NCBI GenBank assembly: GCA_003134695.1
Contig: PLCB01000012.1
Coordinates: 62,001-126,000 of the forward strand
Direction: 5' to 3'
DNA from: Candidatus Zemynaea palustris
Lineage (GTDB): Bacteria > Vulcanimicrobiota > Vulcanimicrobiia > Vulcanimicrobiales > Vulcanimicrobiaceae
DNA: 64,000 bases
Shown: positions 32,223-39,077 of the stretch, one piece after another
How the letters are laid out: the number at the start of each line of letters is the position of its first letter
How positions within the stretch are numbered: position 1 is the first letter of the stretch
Notes under the pieces: generated by a model
Seen by the model: the letters and a program-made list of their open reading frames with translations, nothing else
Databases searched by the model: none
Told to the model about the DNA's origin: nothing
Translations under genes and position numbers: made by a program

Positions 32223-33704
32223 ATGACGATCAAGAGACTTACTGCCGGTGCCGTGGTGGCGCTACTGCTCGTAGTCGGCGCACTATTCGTCGTTCGCTCT
32301 GTGCCGAGCAGCGCCGACGCGAAGATGGCGAACTTTCAACACGTTATCGTGATCGTTCAGGAGAACCGGACTCCCGACAACCTCTTCCAGGGCCTGTGCG
32401 CGCCGCCGTTCGGCTCCGCGAGTCGCTGCAGTGCGAAACCGGGCCCCGCGCAGTACGACATCCAGCAGAGCAATTGGCTGGACAAGACCTCGCCGGGCGG
32501 AACCATACAGCCGACGCTCATCCCGTTGAACAACAAATACGATCTGAGCCATGCGCATTCGGGCTGGTCCGCCGAGTGCGACGCTGACAGCAGCGGGGCT
32601 TGCCGGATGGACGGCGCCGCGGGCGTGATGTGCGGGCCGCCCGCAAATTGCGCGCCGCATCCTCAATTCAGAATCGTCGACAATTCGGGCGGCTTGGTGA
32701 ATCCGTACCTCCAACTTGCGACGCAATACGGCTGGGCAAACGAGATGTTTCAAACCAACCAGGGGCCGAGTTTTCCCGCCCATCAATTCCTCTTCGGCGG
32801 AACGTCGGCGCCGAGCGCGGCCGACGATGCGAAAGGCATCTTTGCGTCGTCGAACATGGTGGGGAAGGGGATCGGCGGCCTCGGCAAGATCGCGGGTTGT
32901 ACCGCGCGGAAAAAGACCCGCGTCAAGCTGATCGATCCGAGCGGGCAAGAGACCCGCAGCATCTATCCGTGTTTCGAGCACCAGACGATGGGCGATGTCT
33001 TCCCGAGTGCCGTAACGTGGAGGTATTACAGCCCCAAGCCCGGCTCGATCTGGACGGCTCCCAACGCGATCAAGCACATCTGTCAGTCCACCGGCCCGGG
33101 TGGGAAGTGCGTCGGAGCGGCGTGGACGCAGCACCTCGATTTCGGACCGAGCGACGTGCTGAACGATATCGGCGCGTGTAATCTCAGGTCGGTCAGCTGG
33201 GTGATCCCGACCGGTGCGAACTCCGATCACGCGAACGTGAACGACGGAGGCGGACCCTCGTGGGTCGCCTCGATCGTGAACGCGGCCGGCACCAGCACGA
33301 AGTGCGACAACGGAAACGGCTACTGGAAGAATACGGCGATCATCATCACGTGGGACGATTGGGGCGGCTGGTACGATCACGTCGCTCCGCCGATCTTGCC
33401 GGCGCCGCAGGGCGGCTACCAGCTCGGTTTTCGGGTTCCGCTGATCGTCGTCTCGGCCTACACGCCGAAGAATTACGTCAACAACGGTCGCCACGACTTC
33501 GGCAGCGTCCTGAGATTCGTCGAGCACAATTTCGGCATCGGGGAAGGCACGCTGAATTTCGCGGACGCGCGTGCGAAGACGGACCTCGTCGGATTCTTCA
33601 AAATGGACGCGAAGCCACGCAAGTTCCAAAACATCGGCTCTCCGAAGAATGCCGACTACTTTCTGAATGACAAGCGGCGCGCGTCCGACCCTGACGACCA
33701 ATAG
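32223..33704 (+). CDS. Secreted phosphoesterase (phospholipase C / acid phosphatase family)
   Basis: 493 residues. An N-terminal signal sequence or anchor (GAVVALLLVVGALFVVRSV) is followed by the phosphoesterase family opening HVIVIVQENRTPDNLFQGL, in which the Glu-Asn residues bind metal. Further blocks are NQGPSFPAHQFLFGGTSAP, IITWDDWGGWYDHVAPP and GFRVPLIVVSAYTPKNYV followed by DFGSVLRFVEHNF. These match the alkaline-phosphatase-like PLC/AcpA group, which hydrolyses phospholipid head groups or phosphomonoesters outside the cytoplasm. Several Cys pairs suggest disulphides. It starts 3 bases after frr, but its role is unrelated. Confidence 0.92.
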   Translation: MTIKRLTAGAVVALLLVVGALFVVRSVPSSADAKMANFQHVIVIVQENRTPDNLFQGLCAPPFGSASRCSAKPGPAQYDIQQSNWLDKTSPGGTIQPTLIPLNNKYDLSHAHSGWSAECDADSSGACRMDGAAGVMCGPPANCAPHPQFRIVDNSGGLVNPYLQLATQYGWANEMFQTNQGPSFPAHQFLFGGTSAPSAADDAKGIFASSNMVGKGIGGLGKIAGCTARKKTRVKLIDPSGQETRSIYPCFEHQTMGDVFPSAVTWRYYSPKPGSIWTAPNAIKHICQSTGPGGKCVGAAWTQHLDFGPSDVLNDIGACNLRSVSWVIPTGANSDHANVNDGGGPSWVASIVNAAGTSTKCDNGNGYWKNTAIIITWDDWGGWYDHVAPPILPAPQGGYQLGFRVPLIVVSAYTPKNYVNNGRHDFGSVLRFVEHNFGIGEGTLNFADARAKTDLVGFFKMDAKPRKFQNIGSPKNADYFLNDKRRASDPDDQ

Positions 33705-33710
33705 CAGACC

Positions 33711-33736
33711 GAATCCCGGCGGCGACGCCGGGATTC
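33711..33736. terminator. Bidirectional terminator-like hairpin
   Basis: GAATCCCGGC (33711-33720) pairs perfectly with GCCGGGATTC (33727-33736) around a six-base loop. It lies between the ends of the convergent phosphoesterase and TRAP-binding-protein genes. The T tract is weak (GTGTCTTGTG on the plus strand). Confidence 0.65.
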
Positions 33737-33763
33737 GTGTCTTGTGCGAGCGTTGCCGCTACG

Positions 33764-34765
33764 TCAGCCGAGCTTGCCGGAATAAGACTCGAGAATCGAC
33801 CAAGCTTGGTCGCCGAACTGGCTCTTCCAACTCTTGTAGAAGTCGCCCAGCTTCGCGCGCATGCTGTTGCGATCCGGAACGTTAACGGTCATCCCTTGCG
33901 ACTTCAACTTTCCGAGCAGGCTGTCGTTGTAGGCTACGACCTGCGCGCGCATTCGCAAGCCGTAGACTCGGGCGTTCCGGCTGACGATCGCCTTGAGGTC
34001 GCTCGGCAGTGAGCTCCAGAAATCGCCGTTGGTGAGCAGCCAGTAGGCGCCCCACATGTGTGCCGTCAGGCTCAGATACTTCTGCACCTCATACATCCGC
34101 GCGAACTCGATGTTGAGCAGCGGATTCTCCTGACCGTCGACGATATGAGTCTGCAGCGCCGGATAGAGTTCGCTGAAGTTGATCGGCGTCGGCGCGGCTC
34201 CCAGGGCTTTGAACAAGTCGATGTAGAGATTGCCGGGCGGCGTCCGGATGCGGAAGCCGGCGAAGTCGCCGGCGTTGCTGATGGGATGCGTGCTCGAGGT
34301 GACCATCCGCATCCCGTTCTCCCAGATAATCTCGAAGGCGTACATCCCCTTCGCCGCGATCTCGTTCCGGACGTACGCGCCGAGCTTCCCGTCGAAAGCC
34401 TGGAAAGCGTTGTTCGAGTCCTTGAACGCGAAACCGATGCTGGCGATGGCGGCAACGGGGACGACCGAGGCCAGGATTGCCCCGTCGAGCGTCATGCACT
34501 GCAGTGCGCCGGTGCGAAGCTGGGTGAGCATCGCCGTGTCGCCGCCCAGTTGGTTGTTCGGGAACGTGGTAATGTCGAGACGTCCGTTGGAGTCCTTACG
34601 AACCGCGTCCCAGAGGTCTTTCATCGCAACGCTGAGGGGGTGGTCGACGGGCTGATTCGTTCCGGCCTTTCCGGTAAAGTCAGCCGCCTTCGCCGGAGCC
34701 TTGATCACCGCGATCGAGGCGAGTGCGGCAGACGACGATGCAATAAACGCTCCGCGTGAAGTCAC
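33764..34765 (-). CDS. TRAP transporter substrate-binding protein (DctP family)
   Basis: 333 residues from ATG 34765. A Tat/Sec-like leader (residues 1-27) begins MTSRGAF and ends in AKAAD. The mature protein has the DctP elements HPLSVAMKDLWDAVRKDSNGRLDITTFPNNQLGGDTAMLTQLRTGAL, then FAGFRIRTPPGNLYIDLFKALGAAPTPINFSELYPALQTHIVDGQENPL. The Arg of FRIRTP normally binds the substrate carboxylate. No dctQ or dctM membrane subunit is encoded nearby, so it is an orphan binding protein or works with a distant permease. Confidence 0.93.
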   Translation of the reverse strand: MTSRGAFIASSSAALASIAVIKAPAKAADFTGKAGTNQPVDHPLSVAMKDLWDAVRKDSNGRLDITTFPNNQLGGDTAMLTQLRTGALQCMTLDGAILASVVPVAAIASIGFAFKDSNNAFQAFDGKLGAYVRNEIAAKGMYAFEIIWENGMRMVTSSTHPISNAGDFAGFRIRTPPGNLYIDLFKALGAAPTPINFSELYPALQTHIVDGQENPLLNIEFARMYEVQKYLSLTAHMWGAYWLLTNGDFWSSLPSDLKAIVSRNARVYGLRMRAQVVAYNDSLLGKLKSQGMTVNVPDRNSMRAKLGDFYKSWKSQFGDQAWSILESYSGKLG

Positions 34766-34981
34766 GACGATACATCCTCCAGGTTCTTGGGTTCGATGGT
34801 CTGGTCTAGTGACGGTGCCTGCGGCGATTCCTTCGAAGGTCGTTTCGGTGGCCGAAAAAGTTCACGGAGTCGCGCCGACACGGCTTCGCTCGCGGTGCGT
34901 GTGAGCGCCGAACACTGGACGGCAAAATGCACGCGAGCGGACGAGCGCAGGGTTTTAGGTATCGATCGGTAAGCGGAGCGC

Positions 34982-35215
34982 ATGGAGGATGCACAAAAAG
35001 CGGCTCGTCCAACGACGGCAACGCTGACCCCGGGCGCAGCTGATGCTCTCGATTCAATCAACCTTATTTTGAGAGGCGTTGGCTATCGCGTCAAAACAGC
35101 GGCCCTCGTCGAAGCGGCCCTTGTCGAGCTCAATGATCTGATGTCGGAGCCCGGCAAGGCCATTGAGATCGTTCGACGCCGCGTCCCGCCACACTCGGTC
35201 GTGTTTCCGCCCTGA
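34982..35215 (+). CDS. Small hypothetical protein
   Basis: 77 residues from ATG 34982, with GCGGAG just upstream. The region LTPGAADALDSINLILRGVGYRVKTAALVEAALVELNDLM looks like a small helix-turn-helix or ribbon-helix-helix-type unit; no family is recognised. Upstream, 34766-34981 holds no convincing gene and is the shared upstream region of this gene and the TRAP binding protein. It opens a run of small orphan genes up to 38.8 kb. Confidence 0.5.
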   Translation: MEDAQKAARPTTATLTPGAADALDSINLILRGVGYRVKTAALVEAALVELNDLMSEPGKAIEIVRRRVPPHSVVFPP

Positions 35216-35237
35216 CGAGATCCGGGTCGCCGGCTTC

Positions 35238-35447
35238 TTAACTTGGGGCGTTTGCGGCTAACTCAGCAAGCGTATCGGCACATGCAAGAAAGATTACGAT
35301 GCGCGGGTACTTGCGCATCATATAATCCTTCAAGATGGTTGCGTCGCGCCGCCCATTCTCTTCCATGACGCCGCTCGCTTCCTTTTGAAACTCATCAAGC
35401 AACGGCGACAGCTTGCGCGCGATCTCGCCAAGACGTGTGTCACTCAT
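35238..35447 (-). CDS. Small hypothetical protein
   Basis: 69 residues from ATG 35447. It is mostly helical and charged (MSDTRLGEIARKLSPLLDEF, then KEASGVMEENGRRDATILKD) with a hydrophobic segment PRIVIFLACADTLAELAA. No signal peptide or known motif is visible. The reverse orientation relative to its neighbours and its codon use fit a real small gene, but support is limited. Confidence 0.45.
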   Translation of the reverse strand: MSDTRLGEIARKLSPLLDEFQKEASGVMEENGRRDATILKDYMMRKYPRIVIFLACADTLAELAANAPS

Positions 35448-35609
35448 CCTTAGCCTCCAATTAGTAACCGGCCGACGTTGCCGTCTGGTGCGGAACCCTG
35501 CCAGGAAATATGCACTTTCTGGAGCCGGCGGCCCTTCGTGCGAGGACGCCCCCGACCGGAAAGCGTAGGTCTTTGCAGCGGCGGACGACTGCGCCAGTAG
35601 GGAACTTTT

Positions 35610-35840
35610 GTGAGACGCCTTAGCGATGAGGAGATCATCGGGCTTTATGTCCCGCGCGGACTAAGCCTTCCCATTGCCGAGGGCGAGCAGATTCACTGCG
35701 CTCGCTTGCGTTGCGTGCGCGTCGATCGTACGCCGGGAGCGCGTGCTTACAGGTGGGCGCCGCGGCAGGCGCAACGTACAGCCATCGAACTTTGCCCACG
35801 CTGTCATCGTGAGCTTGCGACGATCATTTCGGGCGGCTAA
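35610..35840 (+). CDS. Small hypothetical protein with Cys pairs
   Basis: 76 residues from GTG 35610. It starts MRRLSDEEIIGLYVPRGLSLP and ends CPRCHRELATIISGG; with an earlier C-x4-C (CARLRC) this could form a zinc-binding site. No family is recognised. The interval 35448-35609 upstream has no convincing gene. Confidence 0.45.
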   Translation: MRRLSDEEIIGLYVPRGLSLPIAEGEQIHCARLRCVRVDRTPGARAYRWAPRQAQRTAIELCPRCHRELATIISGG

Positions 35841-35876
35841 GAGACACGATCGCCGCGCTCGTGGCCGACATAAACG

Positions 35877-36041
35877 TCAGTGTGCGGCGGTCGTTTTGGC
35901 CGAGAGAAGCGCGATGAGGAACGACAAAATGGCTATGAGCGCCAATGGAAGACGTGCGCCGCTCCACTCCTTTCGTATACCGCAGAGGAAAGTAGCGAGG
36001 CATGCAAAGGCAAAAACAAACGTAAAAAGCGTTGTGATCAT
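35877..36041 (-). CDS. Small membrane protein with two transmembrane helices
   Basis: A 54-residue frame from ATG 36041 to TGA at 35877. GGGAG lies 9-13 bases upstream of the ATG, an excellent ribosome site. The sequence has two hydrophobic helices, LFTFVFAFACLATFLCGI (~5-22) and LPLALIAILSFLIALLSA (~31-48), joined by a short positively charged loop (RKEWSGAR), so both termini should be on the same side. The plus-strand frames here are low quality. No homologous family is recognised; it is typical of short membrane proteins missed by length cut-offs. Confidence 0.65.
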   Translation of the reverse strand: MITTLFTFVFAFACLATFLCGIRKEWSGARLPLALIAILSFLIALLSAKTTAAH

Positions 36042-36167
36042 ACGACGTACTCCCGTTGCATGGAGGTCGGGAACGCGGGCAGCTTACCTCTGGTAGAACT
36101 ACACCGCAAGGAGAGTTTACCCTGGGCCAGGCTTATCGGGAAGGCATGTGGTACAGCAGTAAAGCGC

Positions 36168-36515
36168 ATGGAACATACTAAGGCTCGAGCCATTACAGAC
36201 CCGATTGTAGCGGAACAGAGTCATGTCGACGGCCCCAATGCGACCACCGAACCGAGCGCCGTCGGCTCCGCTCGCTACCCTGCGGGTGCGAAGGGTATTC
36301 TCACGCCGGAAGGACTGCGGCAAGCGTGCGGCCACGTGTGGCGTGACTCGAACTCGATCATTATGCTCGGGGCCGACATTCTGAACTCAGAGCCGGTCTC
36401 GTACGACGACAAACAGGCTCTCATGGCATTGAAGCGGCACATCGCAGCAGCGGGGCCGCGTGCGTTCGTGGAAGACGTTCTCCCTAAGCTCGGGTTCGGA
36501 CCCGGTCGCGACTGA
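36168..36515 (+). CDS. Hypothetical protein
   Basis: 115 residues from ATG 36168; the longer frame to 35880 is Lys/Arg/Cys-rich, antisense to the small membrane protein and unconvincing. The visible C-terminal domain reads GILTPEGLRQACGHVWRDSNSIIMLGADILNSEP, then 'DDKQALMALKRHIAAAGPRAFVEDVLPKLGFGPGRD', likely helical. No family is recognised. The 49-residue Cys-rich gene follows 8 bases after its stop. Confidence 0.5.
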   Translation: MEHTKARAITDPIVAEQSHVDGPNATTEPSAVGSARYPAGAKGILTPEGLRQACGHVWRDSNSIIMLGADILNSEPVSYDDKQALMALKRHIAAAGPRAFVEDVLPKLGFGPGRD

Positions 36516-36523
36516 GCGGTTCG

Positions 36524-36673
36524 GTGGAACAACAGACGCTAAAGCAGCAAGAGCAAGACGTGGACGTCAACGACAAAGTCACTTGTACCAAGTGCGGCAA
36601 AGAGGCCGTTCCGTTGCACCGAGGCTGCCGGCTCTGCGAAGACTGCTGCGACTGCCGGCCGTTGGGTACCTAG
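36524..36673 (+). CDS. Small Cys-rich zinc-ribbon protein
   Basis: 49 residues from GTG 36524. After a Gln/Asp-rich N-terminus it reads CTKCGKEAVPLHRGCRLC and then EDCCDCRPLGT: C-x2-C, C-x2-C, C-C-x-C plus one His, enough to bind one or two zinc ions. It lies 8 bases after the preceding gene, probably in the same transcript, and its last 4 bases overlap the 3' end of the convergent M15-like gene. Confidence 0.55.
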   Translation: MEQQTLKQQEQDVDVNDKVTCTKCGKEAVPLHRGCRLCEDCCDCRPLGT

Positions 36674-37659
36674 CCGAAGCGCAGCAGCGAGTTGATTTCA
36701 AGGTACCCGCCGTCGTCAGCGAGATCGAAATGCATCATAGCGCCGTTCTCCGAGGAACCGTCGGCGCTTATTCCAAAATCACAAGCGCCCCAGCGCAGAC
36801 CCTCATCGCATAAGGCCGTCACAATCTCCCTGCGCAGGTTTAAGAACCCGCGCGCCGGATTGCGCGTTTGCGCGGGACTGGGGCTTGGGCTACCGATGAC
36901 CATGGGAATCCGGACCTGCTCGTAGTCGCGCAACATCCGCAGATACTGCGCGCGGGAAGCATTTAACCAATCTGGGTGACTTGTTCGGAAATCTTGAGAA
37001 CTGAGCAACCCCTCAAGTTGCGCGAGAGCATGATCGATGCTAAGGCGTTCCCCTTCCGGGATTATCGCTAGCAGCTCATCATCTGAGACTTCATCCGAAT
37101 TTTCGATCGCGACACGCGATATTTCTGTTAGCTGAGAATTGACAGCGCAGCTCAAATAGTTCACGAGAGCATTCGAGACTGCGTTGAACCGGTTCCATAC
37201 GGACTGCGTCGGCTCGTTCGGTTGACGACCGCTCACGTCAGCCGCCGCAGCTGGCGGCGTCATAAATTGCATCGCTCGGTCGTAGACGGCAAGGGCGCGA
37301 TTGCGCATACCGACGAGGCCGGCGTCGCCGGGTTGGCCGCCCGCCACGAGTCCGCTGCGCGTTACGATATATGGGTTAGCAGCCACGTTGATGTCTATGG
37401 CGGCGCCCGCGGAGTGGTGACCGGCGTTCGGCCGCCAACACTCATGAGGTTCCGTGATCGCGCTCCACTGCGAAAATGATGCGTTCCCGCGCCCGGTTGA
37501 CGGGTCGAGTCGCTGATCTGGCGCAAACGCATTGAAAATAGTTTGGACGGCGTCGTCGGCTGCTCGCAGCCGCGCTTGCATCTCAGGATTTACGCCATGC
37601 GTGGAACCGGATCCACACGGTTGACCGAGGAAGGTCGTAGCGATGAAAAACGAAGGCAT
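36670..37659 (-). CDS. Putative M15-type D-Ala-D-Ala carboxypeptidase-like protein
   Basis: 329 residues from ATG 37659, with GGGAG about 7 bases upstream; nine earlier codons are less likely. The motif HSAGAAIDI in PNAGHHSAGAAIDINVAANP fits HxxGxAxD of M15/VanY zinc peptidases, and MMHFDLADDGGY near the C-terminus fits the final zinc-binding His motif. Between them is a long insertion of about 190 mostly helical residues, far larger than in typical VanY proteins. There is no clear signal peptide. It may cleave peptidoglycan stem peptides, as a hydrolase or effector-like enzyme. Confidence 0.65.
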   Translation of the reverse strand: MPSFFIATTFLGQPCGSGSTHGVNPEMQARLRAADDAVQTIFNAFAPDQRLDPSTGRGNASFSQWSAITEPHECWRPNAGHHSAGAAIDINVAANPYIVTRSGLVAGGQPGDAGLVGMRNRALAVYDRAMQFMTPPAAAADVSGRQPNEPTQSVWNRFNAVSNALVNYLSCAVNSQLTEISRVAIENSDEVSDDELLAIIPEGERLSIDHALAQLEGLLSSQDFRTSHPDWLNASRAQYLRMLRDYEQVRIPMVIGSPSPSPAQTRNPARGFLNLRREIVTALCDEGLRWGACDFGISADGSSENGAMMHFDLADDGGYLEINSLLRFG

Positions 37660-37731
37660 ATGATTACTCCCGCACGGCGACCACATTTGCGAATTGAGTC
37701 CGTCGACCTCGCCGCAGAACCGTGGACGGGC

Positions 37732-37760
37732 TTGGCAACAAGGCTGGTTTAGGGTAGACT
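37732..37760 (+). promoter_or_regulatory. Sigma-70-type promoter upstream of the truncated haemoglobin
   Basis: TTGGCA (37732-37737) and TAGACT (37755-37760) are separated by 17 bases, about 80 bases before ATG 37842. Both boxes match consensus at four of six positions with optimal spacing. Confidence 0.55.
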
Positions 37761-37841
37761 TTCTTTACGACTTGGTCTCTTCGGCTGTAACCAAAGCGAG
37801 ACTGAGCCGTCGCAGGTTCAAAGGTCCTAAAGATTGTTGCG

Positions 37842-38237
37842 ATGCAAGCTGAAGAAAAACCGTCATTGTATGAGCGATTAGGCGGCGCCTGGAAGATTGC
37901 GATCTTCATAGATGACTTTATCGACCGGATCCTGGTCGATCCGAGATTGGAAGCCAATCCGCGCGTCAAAGAAGCGAGTCAGCGCATTTCGAAGGCTGGT
38001 TTCAAGTACCTTGTAACCGAGATGACATGCTGGGCGACCGGTGGACCGCAGACATATACCGGTCGGTCGATGGGCGACTCGCACAAGCACCTCATGATTA
38101 CCGAAGGTGAATGGCGATCATTCATGGATGACTTTCAGCAAACGCTGGATAAGTGCAACGTGCGTAAGCCGGAGCAGCAAGAGTTGATCGCGCTTCTCGA
38201 AAGCTCGAAGGCAGCGATCGTCGTCTCGCAAGGCTAG
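37842..38237 (+). CDS. Group I truncated haemoglobin
   Basis: 131 residues. The 2-over-2 globin signature is visible: SLYERLGGAWKIAIFIDDFIDRILVDPRLEANP, the CD/E region, and GGPQTYTGRSMGDSHKHLMITEGEW, where H81 aligns with the proximal haem ligand. Tyr10 sits in the pre-A/A region. Truncated globins bind O2 and detoxify NO. In a cell that reduces nitrate this could dispose of NO arising from nitrite. It has its own promoter and no co-transcribed partner. Confidence 0.9.
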   Translation: MQAEEKPSLYERLGGAWKIAIFIDDFIDRILVDPRLEANPRVKEASQRISKAGFKYLVTEMTCWATGGPQTYTGRSMGDSHKHLMITEGEWRSFMDDFQQTLDKCNVRKPEQQELIALLESSKAAIVVSQG

Positions 38238-38259
38238 TCTCCCGTTGGCGTCTTGCCCG

Positions 38260-38502
38260 TTATCCCTTCCCGCACGCGGCGTAGTGCTCCAGCGCCTTGC
38301 CTATGAGCTCCCATTCGGCCGCATTCAAGTCCACAGCTCGCTCGATTGAAGCAGGCGCCTCGGACATCAGCGCATCTGCGTAGGCGGGAGATTTATCGGC
38401 CGGCGGTCTGCCGGCCTCATCTACTTTGGAAGGATCGATCCGACTGGTCTTGATCCGTTGTGCAAGCTCAGCCGCGGAATCGCGATTACTCGTTGCAGTC
38501 AT
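38260..38502 (-). CDS. Small hypothetical protein
   Basis: 80 residues from ATG 38502, with GGAGG upstream. It is charged and Ala-rich (SAAELAQRIKTSRIDPSKVDE), ending with a possible helix AAEWELIGKALEHYAACGKG. No membrane segment or family is recognised. It is convergent with the globin gene. Confidence 0.5.
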   Translation of the reverse strand: MTATSNRDSAAELAQRIKTSRIDPSKVDEAGRPPADKSPAYADALMSEAPASIERAVDLNAAEWELIGKALEHYAACGKG

Positions 38503-38615
38503 TGTGCCTCCTCCGATCAGTTGAGCGGCGTGCCGTACACCTAATGTTCTCGCTTAGCGACCGATTGAAACGTGCACGTCTGCCCGCGCTCAAGAAGAAT
38601 GGCCGAACGGGCGCT

Positions 38616-38683
38616 TTCAGGGCAGGGGAACAAGCCGCACGGTGCCCGCCCTGAACCGGCAGGAACGGCTTGCTAACGTTAGC
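38616..38683. repeat. Inverted repeat and palindrome in the 38.5-38.8 kb intergenic region
   Basis: TTCAGGGC (38616-38623) pairs with GCCCTGAA (38648-38655) around a 24-base loop, and the 12-base perfect palindrome GCTAACGTTAGC lies at 38672-38683. The rest of 38503-38785 holds no convincing gene. The palindrome could be an operator for the small membrane protein gene at 38786; nothing else supports a function. Confidence 0.4.
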
Positions 38684-38785
38684 GATTTGGACCCAACGAG
38701 GAGGGGATGCTCACCCTTCCAGGGCGTATCTTCACGGTAGGTTCGAAAAGGATGCTTGTGGCGAGTTCTTACTTTGAGGAGGCGT

Positions 38786-38962
38786 ATGGGTAGCCGGGGG
38801 CAGATGATAGGGCTTACGGCGGTGCTTGGTGCTGCGCTCGGCGCAGGTGTCGGTTACGGCCTCGGAAACGTTGTAGTCGGCCTGATCTACGGCGTGCTGG
38901 TCGGCCTCGCGGTCGGAGCGGTGCTCGATCGACGAATTCGGCGGAGACCGCCCGTCGGCTGA
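38786..38962 (+). CDS. Small glycine-zipper membrane protein
   Basis: 58 residues from ATG 38786, preceded by a perfect GAGGAGG Shine-Dalgarno at 38776-38782. Two hydrophobic segments rich in small residues, IGLTAVLGAALGAGVGYGLG and NVVVGLIYGVLVGLAVGAVL, have the GxxxG spacing of glycine zippers, followed by a basic tail DRRIRRRPP. It is probably an inner-membrane or pore-like small protein. It lies upstream of the cytochrome oxidase control region but is separated from it. Confidence 0.65.
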   Translation: MGSRGQMIGLTAVLGAALGAGVGYGLGNVVVGLIYGVLVGLAVGAVLDRRIRRRPPVG

Positions 38963-38978
38963 GGGACATCTCGATCCC

Positions 38979-39042
38979 GCGGAACCAAGACGGAACCGGG
39001 CGGGACTAGGTTTGTCGGGTGGGCCCGGGCATCATTTTGGTC
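38979..39042 (+). promoter_or_regulatory. Cytochrome oxidase operon promoter element with SARP-type heptamer repeats
   Basis: CGGAACC occurs at 38980-38986 and again at 38991-38997, separated by AAGA, giving an 11-base period. Nine bases later TAGGTT (39007-39012) could serve as a -10 box. Bases 38979-39013 are identical at 32 of 35 positions to the minus-strand element at 59859-59825 before the nitrate operon. TTTTGGTC follows at 39035-39042 (21 bases after the element; 22 at the other site). SARP activators bind heptamer direct repeats with 11-base periodicity in place of a -35 box. The coxB start is 35 bases further on. Confidence 0.7.
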
Positions 39043-39077
39043 GCGATAGTCATGGCGTACGAGCGGGGAGATAGACT

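Noticed and set aside
32283-33701. 472-codon minus-strand frame opposite the phosphoesterase
   Set aside because: Arg/Asp-rich translation without domain character, antisense to a clear family member.
35450-35638. 62-codon minus-strand frame between two small genes
   Set aside because: Arg/Pro-rich, no ribosome site, overlaps the start of the gene at 35610 and lacks any motif.
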